Positions 43,201-55,071 are shown, numbered from the stretch's first letter. The stretch is 64,000 bases of DNA from Dipylidium caninum (GCA_017562135.1 QEYB01001053.1:558001-622000); one strand, 5' to 3'. Notes: generated by a model from the sequence alone, not told the origin. Made by a program: numbers and translations.

Positions 43201-46200
43201 CCCCGGCTTCTCCCGACCGCTGGCACACATCCACACGCACACACGTCAAACGCTTCCATGGACATTCGAGCACCAATGTGTCCATGGAACGCGAACACTC
43301 ACCTCCCAGTTCAATGGCGGACGAAAGACCTTCGACGGCGCCACGAGCGACGTTCTCCTCCTCGTCCCTATTCTCCTGCATTTGCGGATCCTCAATTTCT
43401 TCCACTTTGTGCAGATTGGAGATGATTTCCCTCAACTCCTCCACGGCTTCTCCTGTTTTCGGAGGGGAAAGAATACTCACCGAGGTGAAACTTTGCCCTA
43501 CGCGCTCATTATGAGAAAAACACATTAAATGGGAGTTGAGACAAAGAAATGGCGTTTATTTGTTGGAATACACTCGGAAAAGGAACCTTTTCTGTGGGGA
43601 ACCAGCTTTTATCGTGTGGACTCACCGGTGTTGGTTGGTGCCACGTGTGCGTCAGACGCGTCCGAGAGGCCCACGTCCGGTTGAGAGCCCGTTGCGCGGT
43701 TTCTCTGTTCCTTCAGCGATCCCGTCGATATTCTGCCCCCGTCTACATCTTCAAGCAACGAAAAATAAACCATCAGCGAGGAGGAGAAGGACGACGCCGA
43801 TGTGGAGGACGTCGGCGCCGGTCCACTCACCTCGGGCGGTAGTCCAGTCCGACGTGGAGTCGCTTAGTCGAGACAGATGATCGGGGGCACTCGGGTGCTC
43901 TTCGTCCGTGGAGACGTCCGTCAGGCGCGAGGTCGCTCCACGGCCTTCTGATCGCCAAATGAAGTGGGAAGTGGAGTTGAAATGACACCGTGCCGTGAAT
44001 CACATCAAAATTGGAACTCTCCGTGGGACAAGAGCACCGAAAACGCGTTTTCCGCGGGGAAAAACGGAGAAAAGTGTGCTTATGAGGCGGTGGATGGACA
44101 GGAGGTAGTTTTCATTCCACCAATTTGCCGCGTTTATGCCACTGTCAGCTCCGTTCGGTATCACCACGGCGCCGCATTCGCATCATTTGGGCCTCTCCGC
44201 CAACCTTACAAGCCGTGGAAACGTCGACACGACCAAACACGCAGACACACATGCGCACAGACCTACAACTGCACCAAGTCCACTCTGCGGACGGTGAACA
44301 AAGCGGAGAATCAACCCACTTCCACTTATAAACTGTGCCCTTATCAGCAAAATCGGTGTCAACACTTAAACATCTTCGTCATCGTCGTCGTCGTCATCGT
44401 CGTCTTCTTCTTCTTCTTCTTCTTCTTCTTCTTCTCTTCAGTCTCGTATACTTCCATCGTCTGCCTACAGATGTCCGACAAGGTCGTCGGCAATGCGCAT
44501 CCGTGTATGCACTAAAGGCTCGACGAGAGGACCTCGGGGACCGCGAAGATGCCCGGTGGGAAGCCTCAGACCTTACCGGCACTCGTTGCAGGCGAAACGC
44601 CGTCGGTCGGAATCTCCGGTGTCGGTGGCAATGCGAGTAGCGGGTTGAGGCTACTGCGAGGAGGGAGACCCGTCGTCCCAGGGGCGTTGGCACCTGCGGA
44701 CAGAGGTAGAGAGAAGTGGATGAAGGGAACGGAACTTCCATTTGCTCGAGACGAGGAGTTCTACGCTGTCGTGAGCCGATTTCGCCGACGTGGACTCAGA
44801 AGAGCAAATCATTGTCAAAAAAGGGAAGCAATGCTCTCTGCTGAATTCCACTAATGGCGATCGCATGGGATTCAGGCAAATTGTGGGCATCTCCACATCC
44901 TCTGATTTGCTCCCTCCACGGACACAGGGCCGCAAGCGCACATAAAAAAGGCATCCGTGGAGTTTCAAGCAACAATGAGTCCGTGGAATGCAATCACTCA
45001 CGTCCGCGTTCCAAGTCGGGCAAAGCACCTTCCGCGCCACCGCCACCGCCAGCGACCTTCTCCACCTCGTCCCGACTCGTCTCCACTTGCGGACTCTCGA
45101 TTTTGTCCACTTTGTGCGGATTGGCGATGCCTCCTCTCAACTCCTCCACGGCCTCCCCTGCTTTCGGCGCGACGAGAAGAAAATGCACACAGACGTGTGA
45201 CCAAATTGCTCACATTACGTAAATTGAGCCAATGAAAGTGTGTTTATTGGTCGGAATAAATTCGGAAAAGGGGACTTTCGCGGTGGATCCACATGCACCT
45301 TGAGTGACATGGGCGAATCACAGTGAACTCACCGGTGTTGGTGGGGGCCACGTCTGACTCAGTCGCGTTCGAGAAGCCCTCGTCATGTGCGGAGGTCTTT
45401 TCGTACTGCCTCCGTCCTTCCACCGACTCCGTGGATATTCTGCCCTCACCGACGTCTACAAGCAACGAAATTGCATTCGTCCAGCGGAGTGAAATCGAAA
45501 AGGCGAGAGGCACCTTCGACGCGGGTCCACGTGCATCGAGTAAGTCATGGGAGACGCGTTGTGGACTCACCGATGTCGATTGATGCTACGTGCGCCTCAC
45601 ACGCGTCTGGAGGGTCCACGTTTTGGCCTGAGTTGCCTTCGTCTTGCCTCCGTCCTTTCACCGATCCTTCCACCGATCCCGTGGATAATCTGCCCCCCTT
45701 GACGTCTTCGAGCATGAAGGCGGACTCGCCGGGGGGTGTGGGCGGACGGGGAGGAAGGGGCGGACGGGCGCTCCATCCGACGTCCGGCGTGTCCGACTGT
45801 GTCCCACTTGCATTCACCGAGGCATCGTCCACTTCTGCCCTCGTTGCATGCTCCGCTGTCAACCAAAAGCCATCAGGCGTTCAGGTTGGAATGTGCGCGG
45901 CTGCCGGCAGGCCTGTTGCGCTGTCGAAAGTGTCGACAATCTTCTGTCTTTTCGTACGACCATCTCACCCTTTCCAGTGCCCTCAGCCGCCTTCCATCGT
46001 GTCGACTCGTCGCTATCGTCTGCCCCGCCTCAGCCCCACCGAGACATTCGCCTCGATGTCGGCCGTGTTAGGCAAAAAAATCCCACTTTTGCGGTAGTTT
46101 AATTCAAGACGCGCTAATTCACCTTCCTCCGCCACGTCTTGACATTCCCAGTAGCGGCATTATCATCCTTTCTGTGTTATCATTTCCCCTAACTGCTTCA

Positions 46201-47263
46201 ACTCTCACGTACTCACGGAATGGAACTGTCGGTGACGGAACTCACCGCCACTGGCCTCTTCGACGTCAGCGTCCCTCGTCGGACTGGACGAAGCAGACGT
46301 CGCGGCGCGATATCGCAGACTGTACGGGTGGGAAGTGTCCCCCGCGGCGTCTGCCGTATCCGTCGCCTTCGTTTTTTCTTTACAATGAGGGGAAAAACAG
46401 AGGCGTTGGATGGAATAAGGTGTGAAGCGGAGGCGTTCATCGCAACCCCTCAAACGCCCCATGAAGCCACCGCTTTTAGATATTTCAGTTGTTTGTACTC
46501 CCCAACTGCGGAGTTTGGGGACCAACCACCTCCGGTCGAACAGGCGACGGAATGGACTAAATGCCAAAAGGCGTTTCAACCGACAGTAGTCGCATGAAAT
46601 GGGCAGATGACCCAATTTACGTGCTCCAAAACGGCATGACACGCGGCGACAAGACTTTTTTCCGGAGGCAACGAGGCAAGTCCAGGCGGTGGAGAGAGGC
46701 GGAAGGGGGGAAAACTCACCGCCACTCGTCTCGTCCATCTCAGCGGCCACCGTCGGACTCGTCGAGGTGGGCGTCGTCGCGCGATTTTGTAGACTCCTTG
46801 GGGGCGAGGCGTCCCTTGGGGCGTCTGCCGCATCCGTCGTGTTTGGGTCGTCTTCAAGAGGAAAGCAAAGACACGTTGGATGGAAAGTGTGGGTGTGCGC
46901 GGCGGAAACGTCCGCCTCAGCATCTTCCATCGCCCAGGCGGCTGAATTTTAAGACACTTCGGTCGCTTTATTCCCTAATAAACCTCCACTTTAACCTCTT
47001 AAACGAGTCAACGACTTAGTTTTCCTTCATCCTGCACGAGAATCTCATCGTTTGGGCCGTCAAAAGCTTTTTTGAATCACCCACTTCTCCTTCAAATCAC
47101 AAAATATGTTGAATTTGCCTAGACCAACCGGGAGATGTTGGGGACGCGTTGGCGTCCTTTTCACTGGTCCGCCTCTGCTCCTCCTCCTCGGGCTGAACCT
47201 CCGCCGGGCTGAACGCTACCTCGGCTCCGACGCCTTCCATCTTAGCGCGTTCTTCTTGCAGCT
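37263..47263 (-). CDS. Array of phase 1-1 exons encoding an acidic modular repeat protein
   Basis: I do not recognise the protein. At least 18 exons on the minus strand have an AG acceptor, a GT donor and the same phase (two bases in, one base out): J 47263-47129; C 46851-46720, 46377-46246, 38472-38356; B 45705-45571, 45455-45333, 43748-43626, 42122-42015, 39486-39385; A 45157-45002, 43452-43303, 41506-41369, 39298-39032; F 43935-43831, about 42320-42210, about 39664-39577; then unique exons 37860-37708, 37563-37486 and 37412-37263. Every A, B, C and unique exon length satisfies the same phase rule, so exons could be skipped or duplicated without frame loss. The product is rich in Glu, Asp, Ser, Thr, Gly and Pro with no membrane segment. 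The last exon is unresolved (near 37.1 kb). It is either a separate gene or a tail of DYNC1LI. Confidence 0.6.
38313..38330 (+). repeat. Poly-G run (18 bases)
   Basis: Uninterrupted G run just downstream (minus-strand sense) of the third C exon; on the minus strand it is a C run. A similar 14-base run lies at 37206-37219, before the unresolved last exon of the array. Confidence 0.9.
39738..39793 (+). repeat. CCT/CGT trinucleotide tract (left arm)
   Basis: Tandem CCTCCT with interspersed CGTCCT; on the minus strand a Glu/Asp-type GAG/GAC run. Inverted counterpart at 57184-57235. Confidence 0.9.
40172..40188 (+). repeat. (AC)n microsatellite
   Basis: Perfect AC dinucleotides in the left arm; counterpart (GT)n at 56844-56861 in the right arm. 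Confidence 0.85.
40194..41290 (+). mobile_element. Interspersed 1.1-kb element with direct terminal repeats (left-arm copy)
   Basis: About 140 bases at 40194-40335 recur in the same orientation at about 41141-41290. Both contain TATTACTGAA.TCC, GAGTAGCACCGTCGAAAGAG, CCACT.GT...GCGG and TTCCCACC.CTGAGGG. A body of about 0.8 kb separates them. No reverse transcriptase, integrase or transposase motif is seen. The layout resembles a terminal-repeat retroelement in miniature, but a tandem duplication is also possible; target-site duplications could not be established. Confidence 0.5.
40446..40500 (+). repeat. (TTCA)n tetranucleotide array
   Basis: About 13 perfect tandem copies of TTCA within the left-arm element. 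The inverted counterpart at 56524-56570 has fewer copies. Confidence 0.95.
44403..44434 (+). repeat. (CTT)n microsatellite
   Basis: Perfect CTT repeat between array exons; it gives long poly-Arg and poly-Phe/Leu frames that are not genes. Confidence 0.9.
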
Positions 47264-48109
47264 CTACACACAAGAGAATGAACGCTTTCAGGAGGTTGGA
47301 AAGTGTCTGACGAGCCCCACCTCCTCCTCTTCTTCTTCGTCTTAAACTGCCCCTGCACAGCTCTGGAGTTGGCCATCACGGACTGGCTTCGAGGCCCCAC
47401 GTCGGCGTCGCGAGGAGTCGTCAAGCCGTTTTGTCGGACTGGTTTTTGTAGCTCTCGAGTCCCCGCCTCGCCTCAGGGTCAGGCATTAACTCCCTCAGCC
47501 ACAGGCCGGCAAACGACTTTCGGCTAATTCGTTCGTCGAAAACAAGCAAACCGACCCGGAGAAGAAGAAGAAAGTCTTTCGCTTCGTCACTGACCTCCAG
47601 TCAACTCGGACTTGACGCCGGCCGCCTTATCTCCCCCTTCCGCCCCCTTTCTCCCCCCGTCAAGGCAATTTATTCGACTAACACTAGATTTTCCTCTCCG
47701 GACCTGGCCAGACCGATGCGCTCTTCCATGTCGGTTGGCGCTAATCGTCCAGACTCCTGTTATGGGACTAGATACTTTCGGAGGAAGCTTCTGTCACCTG
47801 TCACCTTGTCTACTCGGTACTGCAACTCATCCCGTGCAGGCTTTTGGCCCGCAATGGGCTGCAGTCACGACTCGGACGAGGGGTTCCCGGGGCCTCGTGG
47901 AGGCCTGCAGCTGTCGGCGGTGGAGTTGTGGTCAGAGAGCCGCCTGGCAGACGAGGAGAAGAACCTGGCAGTAGCGTGAATGGTCTGCCACAGCCTGGAC
48001 GTCTTCCAAGCGGGTGTCACGTTTAAGTGGTCTCTACAACTTTTACCGCCTTTTGCCCACATTTCAAACGCATTCTTCGAGGACAAAATCGGAGGAGAAT
48101 TTGGCCTAC

Positions 48110-51100
48110 CGTGGTCGCTGGCATCACTGCGAGGCGGTTGCGGGGATGCGGGCGGTTCAGGATCCACGACGCTATGATCGTGCACACGACTGTCCGGCAG
48201 GTGATTCCACGATTTGGGTCGAGGCATCCTCGAGGTTGGCTTATTGAGCAGAGTTGTGAAGAAGCTGCTGAGTACCGCCGCCTCGCCATCGCCCGACTTC
48301 GACTCCGTGCCCGGCTCCGTCTCCTCCTCCGCCGCCTCCTCCTCCTCCGCCCGCTTTTCCTTCCAACCCTCCCTCGTGCGTGCCCGTTGTTCCTCGGTGG
48401 GCGCACTCCTCCCGCCTCGGAGGTTCTCCTTCAACGCGGAACAAGGCAACTCAATGGCTTCTCTTAGGCGTTGGATTAGAGCCTCAGCGATCTCCACCAT
48501 CCCCCAATTGGCGGCAAATTTTCCCAGCGCGAGAACAAACGCAAATGGAGTTTGGTGCCTGCCTCACCCTCCTTCCTCGCCGCGTTGCCGGTGACAGTCA
48601 GTCGGACGACGACCTCCAAGGGGAAGCCTTCGAACTCTTTGTGGCTCTTGAGGAGGACAGTGGCGTCCAATACTTCCACGGCTTGCTCTCGCGACAATTT
48701 CTACTTCCGCTTTCAAACTCACATTTCACTTTTACCTTATCACAGTAGACGCTGGAACGTCCCTTGACTTCGAGTGAAGCAGAAAAATGAGTTAATCGAG
48801 CGTGTGATCAATTGTCTACGGCGAAACACCTTGGAAGAGAGCCGTGGACAGACTACCAGTGAAATTCTTTGAAGACAGCAACAATGAGGCTCTCAATCTG
48901 TAAATTCCTGAGTCGCTGTCGACCAGAAGCCGTCGGATTGCGAGTGTGAGGGCTCGGAGAGAAAGCATCAAAGGTCAGCGAGTGTATTAAGAGAAGACCG
49001 GCCTATCGAGTGATTGACAAAGTCAGCCCGCAGTCTAATTAATTTGGCAAGTGGGTAAAGTCTTAACCAGTTGGAAAAATGAGAGGTGGGGAGGTTTTAT
49101 TCGTACAGACGCCACTCGGACTGCGTCTTCAGTCGCCGACTGCTTCAAGTTGCGATGCGCAGCCACCGCGTTTGTTGACAAACCGCCTCTTTTCCCTGCC
49201 TACCAGGCATTTCTACGATCTCCTTCCCGTCTCGACACTCCCCCGCCGATCGCCTCTGTCCCAAGCGGAGGCGACTCCATTGGGGACGCGACAGCCCCGA
49301 GTGGAAGCTAAAGTCTGTGAAAGGGAAGTTCATCCACGCCCGCCTCCTTCTCCTCCTCGTCTTCATCCTCCCGCCACACCGGAAAGGAGACGGGGCGCAC
49401 GTCGTCTGGTCGTCGCGTCTACGCCGCAGCGATGGCGGGAGGACGTGAAGAGACGTGAGGTGGCACCGTGGACGTGCCGAGGGGTGGCAGTCATTCGCGC
49501 ACAGCCTGTGAGGCGGCTAACACACTGAGGAGAGACTGAGGCCATCGCCATCACGTCGCAGCAGCCTGCGGTTCAGGCGCGCGGCTCAACGGAGCAGGGA
49601 AAGAGGAGGTGAGCAACGTGGTTAAAATCAGCTCGTTATCCTCCACAACCTCCTCACCACCACCTCCGACTGCACCAACTGCCTTCTTCCATCTCGCGTG
49701 TTGCGAGCACCGGACGGATGTCGCCCTTTGGCACTTTTGACGGGCTGCGCCTAGGCCGGGAGACTCCTCATTTCAACCATCCAGACCTGGAAGCATCAAC
49801 ACACAACTGGCTCTCGGTTCCAGGGAAAACGGTACGTAATGCGACAGTGGGCGAGAAGAACGAGACCAACGTCCTCCAGTCGCTTCTCCGTGGGCATGTG
49901 ACACTGTGACGCCTCGAACGAATAAGAGGGCTACAGCGGGACATTTTGGGTGAATGTCCTTTTGGAATCGCCTCCAGACAGGAGCTTCACGGCTCTTTTG
50001 TCCTCGGGTCGACTAAAGAGGCCACAGGGGCGCGCGTCGTTTGACCAGAGAGGACCGCCAAGTTAACGAGGCGCAACAAATCGCGCCGACTGGCACCGGC
50101 TGAGGACGCACTACGTTTTCAGTGGGAGCACTGCGGGAATGTCATCACCTCACAGTTCCAACGCGGCCAGAGAGAGTCGCAGAAACCCACCGGCTACAAA
50201 TTACGCCTCGAGTCTCCTTCGCTTGACCCTCCGGTTGCTGACAGTTTGTTGCTCCCGCCGGCACCAGCTGTGGTGCTTTAGACCCAACGCCACACCTTCC
50301 ACCCCAAATAATTTGCCTTTCCTCCTCTGCTTAGACGTCTCTTTCCCCAATGCGCTCGTGGCAGTCACCTCGACGAGGTGGCCTTCCGAAAGTGCCCCCT
50401 CACCTACGCCAAAAGTGCGAGTCAAGAAGGACGTGAACTGACTTGATCGAAGGCGCGTTGAAGCGGAGGGTTCTTCTCGGCGGTTTCGAGAGCGTTGAGT
50501 TTACGGTAGATGCGCGTGAGGAAGGCCTGCTCCTCCTCGACCTGCACCGCCTTCTCCTCAGCCAGCGGGAGATCCCTTGTGTCTCGGAAGCTGAGCGGCG
50601 AGGTGAAGCCTTCACAAGGGAAAGGGAATTGTCACCTTTTCGCAAGTCGTGCGTTTGGGGCAAATACCCCACTCTACGGTGGGACGGAGGCAGTCAGGCG
50701 ACTCGGCAACATCCTCCTGCCTTTGGAGAACGTCCAGTCGACTGGCGCCTCACCTCTCCATCCGCATGGCCGGACCGACGGAGGCGAGGCCTGGCGACTG
50801 CCAACTCTCTCCTCTGCGGTCATTTCGCCACCTCGGAACATTCTCAAAGCCCCTCGTTTCCATGTATGGACCGTGTTTCGTTTACAGCACTCACCTACAC
50901 TCGAGTTGAAGAGTTCTAACTGCAATTCCACGGACGGTTCGGTGGGGAGGCCTCGTGCAGCCTCCGAGATGCTGGTCTCCAACGCCCTCATCCGTCCTCG
51001 GGTGTCCCAACCGGTGGGTCTAGGGGAGGCGGGCGAATATCACGCTTTTCCCCTTTCCTTTTTTGCCTTAACGACAAATACCTCCGTCTGACGGAGGGAA

Positions 51101-54100
51101 GAGGACTCACACAAAGAGGCTGGCGTGGTCGAGGAGGAGGGCGGAGGTGAAAAACTCCTCCCCGAAGAGGCGATGTCGCAGGTAGAGGTTCATCAGATCG
51201 ACGTTGGTGCCATTCCGTGCCGAGGTGTAGATGAGACCAGCCCCGACTGGAGGGTGTCCAATGCAGACGGTGAGTTTGCGCCTCGATGGAGGGCGAGTGG
51301 AGCCTCACGCCAACTTACCTGCAAAGGCGAGTTGTCGCAGCCGAAGTTGTATGGCATCGAATGTCTCATCGGTGTAGCCGAGGATCTTCTCCATCTTCGG
51401 CATAAGATCGGTCTATTGTGGAGGTGTGAAATCGCGAAAACATTACAGTGAGGCGGAGTGGACCTGCCACAATTTGACAGCAGCCCCGACGATCTCATCG
51501 TCCACCCAAGGGTATCCAACCATGTGTCTTAGGAATGAAATGACTACCCACATCAACTTGCCACTTTGACACGGGGTGGTCAACCTTCTGTGGAACAGCG
51601 CGGTGCAAATAACGACACCGCTTTCGCTATCGTTCGATTCTTTTAGATTTTGAAACTATGAAAAATGCGTTTTGCGTTTATTCTGCGTTTAACTGTGACT
51701 GGGAGAAATAAATTGCAACGAGATCTCCACACTTTTATTTATCAATGTTAAATCTTCTCTTCTTGCTCATGTCAGCGCTGGTGTTTTATTTAATTTTTTG
51801 TGGATATTCAATAAAACATAGGCAGTTTACCTCTACTTTACTGGTATGATTTCGGAGTGATTCGTAGCGCAGCCCAACATTCTGGATTGGATCCACTAAT
51901 GAAAAGACACTCTATTTGGGCTCCAAGGACCTCATTTAAACAATTTGATTATCGTCCAGGCACCTCGAGGAAGGCTGGTGGCCTTAGCGGAAATTATTTG
52001 TGTTGAAAATAACGTGAGAAAGTGCTAATTTGCCCACTTTTGGTCTACTTATAATCAACACCCGTTTCATAATTTCTCGTATAATAGTATTGGAGGTAGT
52101 CAGAAACGACGAAGTTCTCACTGCCGTGGGAAGTCGGGAAAATGCAAGACGCGATGTCCCCCCGGCGACATTTGACGGAGGCGTCAACTCACCTTGGTTA
52201 TGACAAGTAGAACGGGAACATGCAACTTTCGGGTGAATGCGCCTTCTGCCAGCTGCTCCGAAGGCGCATTTGCGTCGGACCAGCCCATGGGGTGTAGGTG
52301 ATTCCAATAGCGTGGCACCTCCTCCTTATCCTCATCGTCTCCATCCTTGCGAGGCTGGATGGGGCTCGATGCCTCACTCAGGCACCGCCCAGACGGTACC
52401 GGTGGCGGTGAGGCGGAGTCTGTCATCAGTCCCGGGTCCACGTAGTTGTGGAAGTGTCGTTCAACTGTCAAAGTGGAGATTAAGACGGTCACCTCGACTA
52501 GAACACTTTCAATAGCTGCTTTCGATTGATTGGAGGGTAGTAAGATGCTGAAAGGTAGAAGTGGTGGCCAGGAGGCTCTGTAGAGTCCAAATTAATTGCG
52601 TTTGCTGACAAGGCCAACGTGACATTTATCTAAACTGGTTTTTAGTCACATTGTAGGAGGTAAGCTAACACAAAATATAGATTCTTGAAGTAAAATTAGG
52701 CAGACCTGAATTTAACCTGGAATCGTTTAACACACGGGGAACGAAAGCGTTGGTAAGTTCTGCTGTTGGAAGGTAGAACCCTGTCCACACAAAGGTGTAA
52801 TGGACGTAACTTACGGCTTGTCTGTAAATCGTCCAGTTCGGTGGCATCCAGTCCTTCAATTTGGCATACATGCTCTTCAACCATGTGGATGATGTTGCCA
52901 ATGGAAGTTTCGAGGTTCCATGGTTCTCCTAGGCTGACGCAAATCACAATGAGGGTTTCCCAGATATTCTTGGCGTTAAGGGCGTAGCCCAGATGCTTTT
53001 CCAGACCTAAATCGACATCCAGCGACCAGGCGTGCACTCGCAGAGGATCTGAGAGCAAAAAACACTCCGAAAAGACATTCGATATTCCAATGCTTAGTAA
53101 TCTGCATTTGTCCGTATCCTGTATTAAATCCACCCATACTTTCGTGGAAAGAGTGAAAGTTGCAATTCTCATATTATTTATCATAACCAATCGAGTGAAA
53201 TTCAAGCGAAATATACGAAGTTTAACCAACGCTTGAGCCATTCACATGGTTTGAAGTAAAATCCTTTTTGTTTAGGGTCAACAAACAAGTTAACTTTGTT
53301 ATCTACAATGTAATTTTGACTGATGTATTTTTCCCTTAAAAATACTTGGTAATTATTAAAGAATAGGAAATGAGTTGGCAAAATAGTAAGTGAATGAAGA
53401 AAACGTTTCAAAAATTTCGTACTGCAAAGAAGCAACTTTGTCCACAGTATTATAAGCTTTAAGCGGTTTTAGTGTTATCATGCAATGGCATTTCTCCGCG
53501 CCGAATGAGTCATGTCGGCTGTGTTCTTTTCACGAGTTTCTTCTCATCCATGACATCAACCATATGCAATGCAACAAGACTCCGGCGCCATTATATTTTT
53601 ATCGCCTGTGTAGGAAGAACTTTTTGGATTATTCTTTGGCCATTGCACTTCACGCCAACTACAGCTTTTTGGTGAAAATTCGTCTTAGGGGTGTATTCCT
53701 GTCCACCGATTTGCTTTATCGTTCCCGATTATAATATAAAACCCATTTTTCGTTACAAACGAAGATTTGGCGCAAGAAGGGCAACAGCCACCTAATTGGA
53801 GCGACAAAGATTCGTGCTTGTTCATGCGGTCCGGTGATCTTTTGCGGTTGCCCCAGTTCGTACGGTCGGCACATGTGAGTTCACTTTTTCATTTATTGTC
53901 CGCAGACGTTCTAACACAGGCTTGTGAATGGCTAGCGCCTAGTTTGGACCCGAATTCACGGAGTTTTGTGTTGGTGGATCGCATTCACCATACTACTTTA
54001 ATTCCTCCTCGCCAATGTGGGCCAATGGTCTGCCTCGAGGCGTTTTGACGATACCCAAATTTCCAGAATGAAATCTTCGGAACCAGCACTGAGCACTTTT

Positions 54101-55059
54101 CCCATTAATGGATTCATCTCCTAATGCATCCTTAATGCCTGTTGTGCTTGTTGAGATGCGCTATGATTATATTTGAACACGAACAAGAAAAGTATATGTA
54201 TATCGTGTCTTGCTTCCACCCGGTTTCGCCAGAAAAACAAAAACTGGGATACAAACACGGAAAAGTTTTAGGAATTTCTATGACGAATGTTTTTAAAACT
54301 TGTAACTAAAAATTTTGAGTTGCCGTTACGATGTATCTTTCTGTTGCAACTGAACACAAACTAAACAAGACGCTAGTTTCTTAGTTTCATTTCAAATAAC
54401 AAGAATATAGTGGCTGTCTCTACAACTGGAAGAAAGGGTTGATTTTTTCCTTTCACTGTCCATCTTACCGCCCTCCTCGACTTCATCTGAGGCCTGTGAA
54501 ACCAGCTAGCCTTCTTGAGGCCACTTTAAATACCCTTCATCCCTACTGTTGAGTAGCCTGTCAAAATCGACATGCAAAAGCTTCATTCCGACTTATCATT
54601 CAAGCTGACTGGTGGACAACCGCTTCTCTCCCCCACAAGGTGACCGGAAGGCCTCTCCTTAGCCTTGTTGCACTTTTACGCCTCTCAGATGAGATTTTAG
54701 CGAATCATTGAGGCGATAAGCTAATTTGGGGTGAGTTTGTAAATCACCAGGTGCGTTTTTAGGTTACTGGAACAAGTTTTAGCTTGTGGCTATCCACGAC
54801 ACTTTGCACTTTTAATAACACTGCCCTGGGCTAGAAAGGGAGAATAATACGGCAAAGTCTCCTTACTCTCAGTTTCACTCGCCCTCAAATCCACGTAGTC
54901 GTACTCAAACGCTGCTCTGACGCCTCGACTGCCGTCCACGGACTTATTCTTAAGTCGAGCAATGAGAGAGGACTTGCCGGAGGAAAAATTGCCGAGGAAA
55001 ATTAGGTTTCTTGTCGACGTCACAACTCCACAAGAGGGATTGAGGTGGTGGGCATTCAT
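48110..55059 (-). CDS. DYNC1LI1: Cytoplasmic dynein light intermediate chain
   Basis: Minus-strand exons 55059-54867, 53048-52815, 52464-52193, 51412-51319, 51246-51111, 51019-50895, 50609-50443 close in phase to 407 residues. P-loop GNFSSGKSS (about residues 24-32, fits GX4GK[ST]). RVHAWSLDVDLG, SLGEPWNLETSI and MVEEHVCQI match human VWILDGDL, MSKPWTALDSL and VVREHVDKL. KLHVPVLLVITK is the G4-like strand. GYTDETFDAIQLRLRQ, GLIYTSARNGTNVDLMNLYL and FVPTGWDT match human DEHFDFIQ, ALIYTSVKENKNIDLVYKYI and FIPAGWD. A further exon ending at 48110 (up to 48500) contains VLSSFFTTLLNK, like the human adaptor-binding helix VLANFFNSLLSK. Exons between 50443 and 48500 are unresolved. Family role: dynein-1 subunit binding cargo adaptors (BICD, Hook, RILP). 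Confidence 0.92.
48568..48687 (-). CDS. Family A-like exon 5' of the DYNC1LI C-terminal exon
   Basis: Acceptor AG before 48687 and donor GTGAGG after 48568. It opens with two bases and ends with one, like the array exons, and starts QAVEVLDATVLL, resembling EAVEEL of family A. It lies between the DYNC1LI core exons and the exon carrying the adaptor-binding helix, so array-type exons and DYNC1LI exons interleave here. Confidence 0.5.
53767..54048 (+). other. Unidentified open frame, plus strand, in DYNC1LI first intron
   Basis: A 93-codon frame starting MAQEGQQPPNWSDKDSCLF and ending at TGA, with VLTQACEWLAPSLDP and SFVLVDRIHHTTLIPP. It looks protein-like (mixed hydrophobic and charged, with Pro/Cys near the end) and may include a short intron (GTGAGT at 53876, CAG ending at 53908). 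An upstream frame at 53480-53734 could belong to it. No family recognised. It is antisense to DYNC1LI and inside the 55059-54867/53048 intron. Confidence 0.3.
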
Positions 55060-55071
55060 TTTTGTCTCCCT

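Larger units (their letters stand above)
39577..43935 (-). repeat. Exon family F (three copies, plus an inverted copy near 57320)
   Basis: Copies at 43935-43831, about 42320-42210 and about 39664-39577 share VS..GG/DE..P and end SDWTTARG, LDWATVRG and SDWATVRG before GTGAGT. In the first copy acceptor, phase and donor all fit. In the second the acceptor AG is replaced by GT, and in the third the acceptor does not fit phase, so these two may be dead exons. An inverted copy ends at about 57400 on the plus strand. Confidence 0.6.
39032..45157 (-). repeat. Exon family A (four copies in the array, a fifth at 48687-48568)
   Basis: Copies at 45157-45002, 43452-43303, 41506-41369 and 39298-39032 start with a shared core: EAVEELREIISNLHKVEEIE, EAVEELRGGIANPHKVDKIE, EAVEELKEVISNLNRVDRIE and PTEELREAIVDFLKADEVA. 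They are amphipathic helices followed by a variable Glu-rich part. The last copy is expanded to 267 bases by a Glu/Lys run (KEKEEKEEAEEAE). An A-like exon at 48687-48568 (QAVEVLDATVLLKSHKEFEG) has the same phase and lies 5' of the array. Confidence 0.75.
39385..45705 (-). repeat. Exon family B (five copies, plus an inverted copy near 57490)
   Basis: Cores: DVKGGRLSTGSVEG (45705-45571), DVGEGRISTESVEG (45455-45333), DVDGGRISTGSLKE (43748-43626), DAREGRLSTGFMGG (42122-42015), EVREGRISTGSVGP (39486-39385). The first four end in a split Gly codon before GTGAGT (APTNTG, APPNTG or ASIDIG). Two copies have identical length (123 bases). The same core, on the opposite strand, lies at about 57487-57588 inside the right arm of the inverted duplication. 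Confidence 0.78.
38356..46851 (-). repeat. Exon family C (three copies)
   Basis: Copies at 46851-46720 and 46377-46246 (both 132 bases) and 38472-38356 (117 bases). Shared core TTDAADAPRDASPPRSLQNR, TDTADAAGDTSHPYSLRYRA and TDAADAAGDASHPHSLRFRA, followed by a Thr/Ser-rich end and, in the first two, E-S/T-S-G at the donor. The third copy uses a different donor position but keeps phase. Confidence 0.75.

Noticed and set aside
44394..44741. Poly-Arg minus-strand frame and its poly-Leu/Phe antisense
   Set aside because: Generated by the CTT microsatellite at 44403-44434.
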